NCBI GenBank assembly: GCA_013288555.1
Contig: JABDBQ010000015.1
Coordinates: 1,181 to 54,646, forward strand
Source: Bacteroidota bacterium
GTDB lineage: Bacteria; Bacteroidota; Bacteroidia; CAILMK01
Direction of reading: 5' to 3'
DNA: 53,466 nt
The translations under genes were made by a program, and so were the position numbers. Shown here piece by piece: positions 19,594 to 28,241 of the stretch; the first letter of the stretch is position 1, and the number at the start of each line of letters is the position of its first letter. The notes below the pieces were generated by a model. That model did not search any database. It worked only from the letters and a program-made list of their open reading frames with translations, and was not told the DNA's origin.

Positions 19594-19789
19594 GCGTTTG
19601 TTTAGAAATAAACAGCAATCCGAAGATAGAAATTAGCATGAAAATAAAATGCTTGTATCTGGCTACTGGATCCGCAATGAAAAATTTTACCGATTCGGAT
19701 TCACCAAAAACATGTTCCACGTTTCTGAAATCACGCTTCTGGTTGCCACTACATGGCTTTGTTGATGAGTTTGATTCTAATTGATTCAT
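19505..19789 (-). pseudogene. Signal-peptide fragment of the Gly-rich cargo gene, separated by a frameshift
   Basis: 94 codons from the ATG at 19789. A long n-region is followed by a signal peptide (FIFMLISIFGLLFISKQTLAQ), then SWDNFGTGHDN, and the frame ends shortly after six G residues (plus-strand C run at 19529-19534). Removing one G joins NVLFNAYGG to TVNYPADDCRARV and restores one protein of about 865 aa. Only this fragment has an export signal, so the gene works only if the frame is corrected by slippage, by phase variation, or because the read is wrong. Confidence 0.8.
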
Positions 19790-20700
19790 AAATTTGTTTT
19801 TAGATCAAATTATTTAAAATTGAAACCGTTTATGATCTCTTGTTTTAGGGGAGGTATAAGAGCCCTTTTGGTTCAAGTAATGCTTAATCTATATAATGCA
19901 ATACATGTTTATGATATAAGCTTTGAATTTTACTAAGCAAAATAATCTACCACATCACTTTATATTAGCGATTTAAATAATTAATAATAAATGTATTATG
20001 CTTAGTTTTGGTTATAGAAACTGTTGGATTTGGATTTAGCTTTCCATTTATTTTGTTTGTGCCTCCTTTCGCTTTTAAAGCCTTTTTGCTTTCGAAATGT
20101 TATTATCATTTCCAAATGCAAATAGGTCCTTTCTTTTTAAATTAATATGTTTATATACTCAAAGCAGTTGTTTTCCTGCTGAATAACATTAATAAATTCG
20201 CAGTTAAAACCGGGTGAAGACTCGCCGGGGGATCAGGAGGTTTTTAGGGCGGATTTAATATCCTTTCACTTAATCGTAAGACAAAATAGATGAATCCAAA
20301 TGATATAACCTAATATAAATCAATATATTTTCAATAATTTTCTTATTAAAAATTAGAAAGTTGCTTTTTGATAGTTATAATATAGGTATTGGTATCTATC
20401 GTTGGTATCCATTATCAGACAATCAAAAGTTAAAGTTTCCTCTATCACACCCATCTCTATGGAAGAGATGATAAGGCACGGGCAGAATCCGACAGTATTC
20501 AGACTGCTAATCCCAAACCAGATATCTCGCCTCATGCCCCAGCTTGAGATGACAAGAAAAAAACGGCACACCTTTTGCTACAATATTTTCGTCATAAAGA
20601 CAATTGTTTTGTCATTTATAAGAAGGGATTCATATGTTTGCCTTAAACTAAAAAGTGAGAAGTAAGAAGCGAGAAATAAAAACAAACAAAACCAATCCAT
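19790..20700. other. 911-bp gene-poor AT-rich region
   Basis: No convincing coding sequence. It has AT-rich tracts, a small stem GCTTT-T-AAAGC followed by TTTTT near 20072-20089 that may end transcription, and a GAGAAGT-type repeat at the right end. One open frame of about 87 codons (20402-20665) has mixed composition and no family likeness. Confidence 0.55.
20654..20680 (+). repeat. GAGAAGT-type intergenic repeat
   Basis: AGTGAGAAGTAAGAAGCGAG and flanks, 20 bases before the next ATG. It is the same wording as at 5234-5277 and 12808-12897. Confidence 0.7.
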
Positions 20701-21402
20701 ATGAAAACACTCACAGCACCAGCCGGAAACGCCCGACTCACAAGATCGAAAGTGAACAGGCTGATCATCAAGGAGTATATATTGCCTGAAGATGTATCGG
20801 GCCTGAGTGAGGCGCAGCGTAAAAAAATCAAAATGGCCCTGATGAAAAGGCTTGAAACCTGCGAACCCAGGGAAAAGACAGCGATCCTGGAAAAAATTGC
20901 CATGGTCAGCAATGATCATGAGATGAAAAGGGATGTATGGGAAATAAACCATTCCAAAGTAGTGAATGCCATTTCCGCACATCTAACAAAAAACGGGCGT
21001 TTGCCCAACCAGATGACACTGGCAGAAAAAACAGGGTTATCCCGCCAAAGCATTTCTGCACACCTGAAAGAATACCACACCCAGCCGGCATTTGCCGATC
21101 ACCTGGAACAACTAAAACTTATGAAAATGACTATTTTGGAATGGATATTGTCTTGCGCCGTTTCAGGCGACCTCAAGGCTGCGAAAATGTTCATGGACAA
21201 TATTGACAAAACAGAAAACAAGTCGCAATTAAAGTCTTCTCGTACCATAGGGCAGCAAAATAATTATATACAGGTAAATGGCGTGTTGATCAGCGAAGAA
21301 AAGCTGGGCCAACTCAGCCCCGAACAACTCCGCCAGATTGAGACTATTTTTAGCAATCAGCCTCATCCTGATTCCTTCTCCCAAGGGGAAGGTGAGCGGT
21401 AG
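20701..21402 (+). CDS. Orphan HTH protein resembling phage terminase small subunits
   Basis: 233 aa. The N-terminal third is basic and helical. A helix-turn-helix lies at about 105-128 (LAEKTGLSRQSISAHLKEY). A helical part follows with ILSCAVSGDLKAAKMFMDNID, and the C-terminus has YIQVNGVLISEEKLGQLSPEQ. This layout resembles the terminase small-subunit/phBC6A51-like HTH group that recognises DNA. No large terminase, portal or other phage gene is nearby, so it is either a phage relic or a domesticated DNA-binding protein. The family call is from general likeness only. Confidence 0.6.
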   Translation: MKTLTAPAGNARLTRSKVNRLIIKEYILPEDVSGLSEAQRKKIKMALMKRLETCEPREKTAILEKIAMVSNDHEMKRDVWEINHSKVVNAISAHLTKNGRLPNQMTLAEKTGLSRQSISAHLKEYHTQPAFADHLEQLKLMKMTILEWILSCAVSGDLKAAKMFMDNIDKTENKSQLKSSRTIGQQNNYIQVNGVLISEEKLGQLSPEQLRQIETIFSNQPHPDSFSQGEGER

Positions 21403-21713
21403 TTTTAATAATTATTTTCTCACAAATAATTGATTATTAATATGTTAATTTCTAAAAATAGGTTATGGTTTACATCTTTGGCTGAATGTAAACCATGTCA
21501 GAACTTATGCAACTTATTATCAATGATTTAATTAAAAATAAAATTTTAAAAAATGAGAGAAAATGTAAACCCGGGTATAGCATTAAGGAAGTTCAGGCAA
21601 TTTTTTAATAGCCCTCAAATCACTCATTCTCCAAAACTGACAATTGTCAAGTTATGATTTCATGAAATGCCTAATTTCGCACCATATTATCGAATAACCC
21701 CCAGTTATAGTAC
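21403..21713. other. 311-bp intergenic region before hemE
   Basis: AT-rich, with a strong inverted repeat at 21465-21496 (listed). A possible weak -7 element, TAATTTCG, lies near 21671-21678, one mismatch from TAnnTTTG, about 36 bases before the hemE ATG. No gene is seen. Confidence 0.5.
21465..21496. repeat. 11-bp perfect inverted repeat before hemE
   Basis: ATGGTTTACAT (21465-21475) and ATGTAAACCAT (21486-21496) with a 10-base loop. A further half-site, ATGTAAACC, occurs near 21562. It may be an operator or a terminator of the gene before; it has no T-tract. Confidence 0.6.
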
Positions 21714-22742
21714 ATGCAAAATTTTAATGATTCTTTTCTTAAAGCCTGCAGGATGGAACCTGCCGATCATATCCCCGTGTGGTTTATGCGACAGGCCGGG
21801 CGATATCAGCCTGAATATAGAGAAATTAGAAAAAAATACAGCTTATTAGATATATGTCGTGAACCGGATATCTGTACAGAAGTAACATTGCTGCCTGTGC
21901 GGCAATTGGGTGTAGATGCCGCCATTCTTTTCTCTGATATCACGCTTCCCCTGGAACCTATGGGCGTTGATTTTGATATTGTAGAAGGCATAGGTCCTGT
22001 AATACATAATCCAATCGTTCATGCAGATGATGTGAATAAATTTACGTTGTTTAATGCGGCAGAAAGCCTGCCGTACGTGGGCCAGACGATCAGGCAGCTT
22101 GTAAAAGAATTGAACGTGCCTCTTATTGGTTTTACCGGGGCGCCTTTTACTTTAGCCAGTTATATGATTGAAGGTGGTCCATCGAAAAGTTTCACGAAAA
22201 CGAAATCCTTCATGTATTATCAGCCTGAAGCCTGGCACAAACTCATGGAAAAACTTGCAAAAGCCATGGCTGATTATCTCATTTACCAGGTATCATGCGG
22301 GGCAACTGCCATCCAGGTATTTGATTCTTGGGTAGGAAACCTGGGTATAGAAGATTATCGAGAATATGTATATCCGCATATGCAAACCATGTTTGGCGCT
22401 TTGCAGGGACTTAATGTTCCTCTCATCCATTTTGGTGTTGTGAGCGGACATTTACTCGAAATGATGAAGGATTGCGGCAGTACCGTCGTGGGACTGGACT
22501 GGCGGGTAAGGATTGATGAAAGCTGGAAGCTGCTGAATTATGAAGTAGCAGTACAGGGCAATCTCGACCCAGCAGCTATTTTGGCCCCATGGCCAATTTT
22601 GGAAAAGAAATGTGCCCATATACTGGAACAGGTTGACAGGCCGGGATTCATTTTCAACCTGGGCCATGGTATTATGCCACAGGCAGATGGAGATGTTTTG
22701 AAAAGGATTACTGATTTTGTTCATAACTGGAACTTAAAATAA
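21714..22742 (+). CDS. hemE: Uroporphyrinogen decarboxylase
   Basis: 342 aa, the usual length. It decarboxylates the four acetate side chains of uroporphyrinogen III to give coproporphyrinogen III. The N-terminal signature PVWFMRQAGRY with the active-site Arg, the catalytic Asp in FSDITLPLE, and the second signature GFTGAPFTLASYMIEGG are all present. It is the first gene of a compact operon with hemH and hemY (9-bp gap to the next gene). Confidence 0.97.
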   Translation: MQNFNDSFLKACRMEPADHIPVWFMRQAGRYQPEYREIRKKYSLLDICREPDICTEVTLLPVRQLGVDAAILFSDITLPLEPMGVDFDIVEGIGPVIHNPIVHADDVNKFTLFNAAESLPYVGQTIRQLVKELNVPLIGFTGAPFTLASYMIEGGPSKSFTKTKSFMYYQPEAWHKLMEKLAKAMADYLIYQVSCGATAIQVFDSWVGNLGIEDYREYVYPHMQTMFGALQGLNVPLIHFGVVSGHLLEMMKDCGSTVVGLDWRVRIDESWKLLNYEVAVQGNLDPAAILAPWPILEKKCAHILEQVDRPGFIFNLGHGIMPQADGDVLKRITDFVHNWNLK

Positions 22743-22751
22743 GAATATCAG

Positions 22752-23660
22752 GTGAAAAAAGGCGTATTAATCATGGCTTACGGAAGTCCCGATAACACCG
22801 CGGATATAGAAGCCTATTACACGGATATCCGGCGGGGTAACGCTCCTAATCCGGCACAACTGGCAGAACTTACAGGAAGATATAATGCCATCGGCGGATC
22901 TCCCCTTTTACGGATTACCATGCAGCAGGCTATGAATCTTCAAAATGAACTTGGTGATGATTACCAGGTTTATTTGGGGATGCGCCATTGGAAACCATGG
23001 ATCATAGATGCTGTAGAAAAAATGAAAAATGACAATATTGAGCTGGCTGTCGGCATTGTTATGGCCCCTCACTATTCCTCTATGAGCATCGAAAAATATA
23101 TCGATAAAGTTGAAGAAGCTAAACAACAACTCGATTATAACCTGGATATAAATTTTGTAAAATCCTGGCATAATCAGCCACTATATATTGAGGCTCTGAA
23201 TCAAAAAATATCCAAAGCACTTGAATTGTTTTCCGATTCAGAAAAAAAGGAACTGAAAGTAATATTTTCGGCACATTCATTGCCCGAAAGGATCATTGAA
23301 ATGAAAGATCCATACAGAGACCAGCTTTTGGAAACAAGCCATCTGCTTGCCAGGGAAGCAGGTATAAATAACTGGACGTTTGCATTTCAGAGCGCAGGAC
23401 GCACCAATGAAAAATGGCTTGGTCCTGATCTTTTGACTGTTATGGATACACTCCACGAAGAAGGAGTCAGATCGGTACTTGTTTGTGCCGTTGGGTTTAT
23501 ATCAGACCATCTTGAAGTCCTTTATGATATTGATATTGAGGCTCAGGATAAAGCAAAACAAATTGGTATGCACCTGGAAAGAACCCAATCTCTAAATGCC
23601 GATCCGTTACTTGCCAGACTTTTTGCAAAACTGGTACATGAAAAAATAGATGAAAAATAA
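22752..23660 (+). CDS. hemH: Ferrochelatase, coproporphyrin (CpfC) type
   Basis: 302 aa, GTG start 9 bp after hemE. It inserts iron into a porphyrin. The sequence follows the Bacillus subtilis enzyme closely: MAYGSP with the iron-side Tyr10 at the start (protoporphyrin ferrochelatases of most Bacteroidota begin VNLGSP), IEAYYTDIRRG, catalytic His175 in FSAHSLPER and Glu255 in VGFISDHLEVLYD. These mark the coproporphyrin III ferrochelatase group. The gene overlaps hemY by 11 bp. The porphyrin used is inferred from likeness, and the coproheme decarboxylase (HemQ) that such a pathway needs is not in the window. Confidence 0.92.
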   Translation: MKKGVLIMAYGSPDNTADIEAYYTDIRRGNAPNPAQLAELTGRYNAIGGSPLLRITMQQAMNLQNELGDDYQVYLGMRHWKPWIIDAVEKMKNDNIELAVGIVMAPHYSSMSIEKYIDKVEEAKQQLDYNLDINFVKSWHNQPLYIEALNQKISKALELFSDSEKKELKVIFSAHSLPERIIEMKDPYRDQLLETSHLLAREAGINNWTFAFQSAGRTNEKWLGPDLLTVMDTLHEEGVRSVLVCAVGFISDHLEVLYDIDIEAQDKAKQIGMHLERTQSLNADPLLARLFAKLVHEKIDEK

Positions 23661-25035
23661 GCCTGTTATAATTCTTGGAGCCGGCATTACCGGCCTTTCA
23701 GCTGCATGGTATCTTGAAAAAAATGGTTTTACAGATATTATTATTTTAGATGAAAGTCCCTTTGCCGGAGGAAAAATTTCTACCATACATGAAGATGGAT
23801 TCCTGGTAGAAAAAGGACCCGATTCATTTGTAATAACCAAACCCTATGCTGTAGATTTGATCCATGACCTTGGGTTGGACGACCAGTTGATTTATCCAAA
23901 AACAAACAGGTTTTTTATTCTCAAAGACGGTAACCTTGTAAATCCCCCAAAGGGACTTAACATGATGGTCCCAACAGATTTACAGGCTTTTCTGGAATCA
24001 AAATTCTTCTCGTGGCATGCCAAACATAAGATATTACAGGAAAGTACGGCAAAACCCCGTTTTTCAAATGAAGATGAATCTTTTGCAGACTTTATTATAC
24101 GTCGTTTTGGCAATGAAATGCTTGACTTGTATGCCGGTCCACTTTTTACAGGGATATACGCAACTCCCGCAAATGAACTAAGCATGAATGCCGCGTTTCC
24201 CCAATTCAGAAAAATGGCCCAACAGTATGGGAGTATAACAAGAGCTGTAAAAAAGCAACCCCAGCCTGCTCCCGCCGCATCCAGTCGCTCAAGTTTTGCA
24301 GGGTTGAAAAATGGCATGCAAACCCTTTCAGATGCTTTAATAAAACAATTAAAGCACACGAAAATAATCCTGGATTCTAAAGTAAATATGCTGGGAATGT
24401 CTCCGAATGAAAACAACACCAATAACTACCAAATAAAGACAGAAAGTGGAGTGACGTATAATACAGAAAATGTTATTGTAACCCTCCCATCAAACAAGGC
24501 AAAACTTATTCTGAATCAGATAGCCCCCGTAGCTTCCGATATCCTGGGTTCCTTCAGCACCTCATCAAGCAGGATCGTAACGCTGGCCTATAAAACTGAC
24601 CATATCACAGAGCCATTGCTAGCAACCGGATATGTTTCAGCTGAAAGGGAAAAAAATCATGTCTCATCAGCTACATGGCTGAGTTCCAAATGGGATGGCC
24701 GAGCTCCTGAAGGACATATCCTATTGAGATGTTTTATGGGTAAAAACCCTGAAACATTGACATTTACTAACGATGAACTCATACATGCGGCACACAAGGA
24801 AATGAGCAAAATGCTGAGTCTTACTGATGAACCTGTTCACTACTGGGTTCAGCGCTGGGACGCAGCGTTGCCGCAGTATAAGGTAGGTCATATAGAAAAA
24901 GTTGAATCCCTTAAAAATGCTATTGATCCTTTTAAAGGATTGTTTGTCACTGGCTCTTATCTTAATGGTGTTGGCTTACCAGATTGCATAAACCAGGGAT
25001 TACAAGCAGCTGATTTTGTAAGTAGTGATAGGTAA
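23650..25035 (+). CDS. hemY: HemY/CgoX-type (copro/proto)porphyrinogen oxidase
   Basis: 461 aa FAD-dependent oxidase. The N-terminal dinucleotide motif GAGITGLSAAWYLEKNG, then GGKISTIHEDGFLVEKGPDS and the C-terminal FAD region GLFVTGSYLNGVGLPDCINQG are characteristic of the family. It oxidises porphyrinogen to porphyrin with oxygen. Members linked to a CpfC-type ferrochelatase usually act on coproporphyrinogen III. It overlaps hemH, and the order hemE-hemH-hemY equals the B. subtilis hemEHY operon. There is no membrane segment. Confidence 0.93.
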   Translation: MKNKPVIILGAGITGLSAAWYLEKNGFTDIIILDESPFAGGKISTIHEDGFLVEKGPDSFVITKPYAVDLIHDLGLDDQLIYPKTNRFFILKDGNLVNPPKGLNMMVPTDLQAFLESKFFSWHAKHKILQESTAKPRFSNEDESFADFIIRRFGNEMLDLYAGPLFTGIYATPANELSMNAAFPQFRKMAQQYGSITRAVKKQPQPAPAASSRSSFAGLKNGMQTLSDALIKQLKHTKIILDSKVNMLGMSPNENNTNNYQIKTESGVTYNTENVIVTLPSNKAKLILNQIAPVASDILGSFSTSSSRIVTLAYKTDHITEPLLATGYVSAEREKNHVSSATWLSSKWDGRAPEGHILLRCFMGKNPETLTFTNDELIHAAHKEMSKMLSLTDEPVHYWVQRWDAALPQYKVGHIEKVESLKNAIDPFKGLFVTGSYLNGVGLPDCINQGLQAADFVSSDR

Positions 25036-25076
25036 TATGCAAGAGGAGTTAGTGAACTAAATGCTCAATCTTGCCA

Positions 25077-26126
25077 TCAGTTTCTTGCAAAATTCCGATT
25101 TTTAGCCACTAAAAGACACATCGAATATAGTACCCTGCTGCCAACATTCCCGTCCCATTCATCATAGCCAGGGGCCACTTCGCAAAGATCAAAACCAATA
25201 ATTTTTTTCCCCGAATCAGCTAGTTTTTCAAAAAGATAAATTACTTCTTCCAAATGAAAACCTCCCGCAACGGGTGTACCCGTATTCGGACACAGCCAGG
25301 GTTGTAACCCATCGATATCAAAACTGATGTATACGTTTTGAGGAAGTTGTGATATAATTGTATCGCAAATGCTATTCCAGTTTGATCCTTTATAGATAGA
25401 ACTTTTAATTTCCGAATCCGTAAACATCACTATTCTACCTCCGGAATTTATTACTACATCATTTTCTCCCTCACTATAATCACGGATACCAACCTGAACC
25501 AGTTTGGTAATGTTCTTTATTTTCATAGCATTATACATTATGGATGCATGAGAATGTTCAAAGCATTCATAGGCATCCCGCAGGTCTGCATGAGCATCAA
25601 TCTGTAGGATACCGTATTCCATTCTTTCCGCAAGTGCTTCCATATACCCCAGTGGCGTTGAATGATCCCCTCCCACCAGGCCAACAAATTTATCCTGGTC
25701 CAAAAAGCCTGAGGTTTTGTTTTTTACATATTCCTTCAACTGGTGTGTCATGGCATTAATATCATGCAGCATTTCCTTTTCCTGTGGAATAATTTCATCA
25801 TTACCATAGTTATTGAGATAAAGGCTGGCGCGTGCCCTGCATATTGAATTAGCATCGATAATATGTTGCGGGATTTTATCCATTGCAAAACCTGATTTCC
25901 AACCGTTCTGATATAATTCGCTGTATAAATCGATCTGATGAGAGGCTTTTAAAATAGCCTCTGGACCCTTTGCGGTCCCTTCTCTGTATGAGACAGTCGC
26001 TTCCCATGGAACAGGAACCAATATGATCTGTGATTCTTCTACATCAAAAGGCAGTCCGAAAACGCCATCTTCTCTGAGGCCGTTTTCGTCCGGATTAAAA
26101 TTCTTTATTTTTTCGCTAATTGTCAT
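25077..26126 (-). CDS. Agmatinase/arginase-family ureohydrolase
   Basis: 349 aa from the ATG at 26126; an upstream in-frame TTG at 26147 would overlap the previous stop. The binuclear manganese site is visible: GGDHS, DAHADL with the following HSHAS, and SFDIDGLQP. These enzymes split a guanidino compound into urea and an amine. The protein is about 50 residues longer than a typical agmatinase and has its own N-terminal extension, so the substrate (agmatine, arginine or formimidoglutamate) is open. It lies 4 bp after the M28 peptidase gene and is probably co-transcribed with it. Confidence 0.87.
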   Translation of the reverse strand: MTISEKIKNFNPDENGLREDGVFGLPFDVEESQIILVPVPWEATVSYREGTAKGPEAILKASHQIDLYSELYQNGWKSGFAMDKIPQHIIDANSICRARASLYLNNYGNDEIIPQEKEMLHDINAMTHQLKEYVKNKTSGFLDQDKFVGLVGGDHSTPLGYMEALAERMEYGILQIDAHADLRDAYECFEHSHASIMYNAMKIKNITKLVQVGIRDYSEGENDVVINSGGRIVMFTDSEIKSSIYKGSNWNSICDTIISQLPQNVYISFDIDGLQPWLCPNTGTPVAGGFHLEEVIYLFEKLADSGKKIIGFDLCEVAPGYDEWDGNVGSRVLYSMCLLVAKNRNFARN

Positions 26127-26130
26127 ATAT

Positions 26131-27525
26131 TTAATTTCCTGTTCCAAAGTTTGCCAGCAGATAAACCATTGATGCTAAAGTTGCTGCACCCATTTCCAGT
26201 TCACGGGGATTCACTTTTTCCAAAACATCATTCACATTATGATGTATATCGAAATAGCGTTGTGAATCGGGCGCCAGTTCCATCGTAATTGCTTTAATTT
26301 TCTTCATCTGGTATACATCAGCACCAGAGCCTCCTTTTTTCAAATCATAAACACCATAAGGTTCAAATAAAGGCTTCCAATCATTGATCTTATTAACAGC
26401 AACCTGATCGGTATCAATATTAAAACCTCTTGGCGAAAACCCGCCGGCGTCTGATTCCACGGCAGCAATATATTTATGAGATGCATCTTTTTGCGCTTCT
26501 TCAAAATATTTTGTACCACCCCTTAATCCGTTTTCCTCGTTCATAAATAAAACAATATGAACTGTGCGTTTCGGCTTGATGCCGAGCGTTTTAAACATCC
26601 GTAATATTTCCAGAGACTGAACAACTCCTGTTCCGTCATCGCTGGCGCCTTTTCCAAGATCCCAGGAATCAAGATGTCCGCCTACTGTAACTATTTCATT
26701 TGACAATTCAGATCCTTTAATCACACCAATTACATTATAAGATTTTTCATCAGGTAGTGTCTGGCAACTCATTTTAAGATAAAACCCGGTTTTGGAATCC
26801 TCCTTAATGAATTTGCTTAGAAGATCCGCCCCATTAGTACTTATAGCCGCCGCCGGAATTTTTTCAACATCATTCGCATAATGCATGCCACCCGTATGCG
26901 GATTATCATCGTGATTCAGGGTCATGGAACGGACGATGACAGCAACGGCCCCCAGTTTTGCAGCTTCAACAGCGCCACTGCCTCGCTGATCTACGGCACC
27001 ACTGTAAGCCTCAAAAGCATTAATTAATGTCGGATCCATGGGGCGGTTAAAAAAAACAATTTTCCCTTCGACATTTTTCCGGCCTAGCTTTTTAAGTTCA
27101 TCAAAACTATGAACCTCCACCACTTCAGCCTTGATTCCAAATTCTCCTGTACCAATAGAACCACCTAATGCACAGACAGGTACATGCTGAGCTCCGCCGG
27201 GTATTTTATCTGAAAGAATATCACCCTTCTCTTTATTTCCCCGAACCCAGTGTGGCACCATAACTTCCTGCATGATTACAGAATCAGCTCCCAATATTTC
27301 CATTTGTTGCTTTCCCCACTCCACGGCTTCTGCAGCCTGGGGAGAACCGGAAACCCGGGCACCTATTTTATTGGACAAATAATCCAGCATTTTATAGCTC
27401 TGTCCATTGCTTAATGATTCACTATATAAGCTTTTCATGATCGCTTTGGGATCATCTGATTGGGCAAATAATTGATTGGCAACGAATAGCCCGAAAACCA
27501 CGGGCAAATAACAGTATTTTTTCAT
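26131..27525 (-). CDS. Secreted M28-family zinc peptidase
   Basis: 464 aa from the ATG at 27525, chosen because a -7 element lies 20 bases before it; the longer frame from 27612 would put 29 residues before the signal peptide. The signal peptide is MKKYCYLPVVFGLFVANQLFAQ. A PA-like insert (about 120-250) precedes the catalytic domain. Zinc ligands and catalytic residues follow in order: GGHLDSWD, GASDDGTG, NEENG, ESDAGG, DIHHNVND. It is a periplasmic or secreted aminopeptidase/carboxypeptidase-like enzyme without a T9SS domain. Confidence 0.93.
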   Translation of the reverse strand: MKKYCYLPVVFGLFVANQLFAQSDDPKAIMKSLYSESLSNGQSYKMLDYLSNKIGARVSGSPQAAEAVEWGKQQMEILGADSVIMQEVMVPHWVRGNKEKGDILSDKIPGGAQHVPVCALGGSIGTGEFGIKAEVVEVHSFDELKKLGRKNVEGKIVFFNRPMDPTLINAFEAYSGAVDQRGSGAVEAAKLGAVAVIVRSMTLNHDDNPHTGGMHYANDVEKIPAAAISTNGADLLSKFIKEDSKTGFYLKMSCQTLPDEKSYNVIGVIKGSELSNEIVTVGGHLDSWDLGKGASDDGTGVVQSLEILRMFKTLGIKPKRTVHIVLFMNEENGLRGGTKYFEEAQKDASHKYIAAVESDAGGFSPRGFNIDTDQVAVNKINDWKPLFEPYGVYDLKKGGSGADVYQMKKIKAITMELAPDSQRYFDIHHNVNDVLEKVNPRELEMGAATLASMVYLLANFGTGN

Positions 27526-27545
27526 GGATGTGGTTTTTGAAGCAG

Positions 27546-27553
27546 TAAAGATA
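27546..27553 (-). promoter_or_regulatory. -7 element (TATCTTTA) for the M28 peptidase gene
   Basis: On the minus strand TATCTTTA differs from TAnnTTTG at the last base and lies 20 bases before the ATG at 27525. It supports that start. Confidence 0.45.
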
Positions 27554-27657
27554 GGGCGAAATATCGAGTTGATTTTACCCTCAGCAACAAGTGACCAGTG
27601 ACAGATTTTCAAATCGCCCTAAATGAACAAATTAAAATGGAATTAACTTATTGATAA

Positions 27658-28146
27658 TTAATAAGAAATCCTAAATACCCCATTCGTCATAATAACATTA
27701 TTACCGATGGATGTCCCGACAATTTCTGTCACCGTTCCATTAAATGTGCCGACAATAAGATTGTTTGAATTGGTACTAACGGATAAAGTACCGGTTGAGA
27801 CAACATAATTTGCCCCTGGTACCACAAAAGCAAGGTTAAAACCTCTCCCCTGACCCAGATCATAAGTCCCGGGTTGTACTCCATCGGGCAAACCAATGGC
27901 TATAGCACTGTCACCTTTAGTTGCTCCGTCAATAACAATTGTAGACACTCCCGAATCTGTACTTATTGATCCACCGGTCGAATCTGTCTGCCATAACTTA
28001 CCGGCTATGGTTGCTGACATTTTCCAGGTTTTAACAGTCACGAGGGGTGATGAATTATTATCCTTTTTAACACAAGCGTTTAGACTAATTATTCCAGGTA
28101 AAATGATAAAAAACAGTAGGGTATAATTTTTCAAATCGATCTTCAA
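27658..28146 (-). CDS. Small lipoprotein, DUF6252-like
   Basis: 162 aa. A lipoprotein signal peptide ends in ISLNAC, so the mature protein would begin at Cys25 on the outer or inner membrane. The rest is a beta-rich domain (KMSATIAGKLWQTDS, GQGRGFNLAFVVPGANYVV) like the DUF6252 group of Bacteroidota lipoproteins. No ATG exists near the 5' end; TTG at 28146 or at 28134 must serve as start. Function is unknown. Confidence 0.7.
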   Translation of the reverse strand: MKIDLKNYTLLFFIILPGIISLNACVKKDNNSSPLVTVKTWKMSATIAGKLWQTDSTGGSISTDSGVSTIVIDGATKGDSAIAIGLPDGVQPGTYDLGQGRGFNLAFVVPGANYVVSTGTLSVSTNSNNLIVGTFNGTVTEIVGTSIGNNVIMTNGVFRISY

Positions 28147-28241
28147 TTATTGGATTAATGAATTCTCACAGATATCAAAGATATCAAAAGACTGAAAAAT
28201 CCCAATCAAAATGAAATTATTTTACATAAAAGCAAATAGCG

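Noticed and set aside
20402-20665. 87-codon frame in the gene-poor region
   Set aside because: No homologous motif, poor start context, and it ends inside a GAGAAGT-type repeat.
19790-20700. tRNA or small RNA gene in the gene-poor stretch
   Set aside because: No cloverleaf arms or TTCGA-type loop found by eye; nothing beyond short stems.
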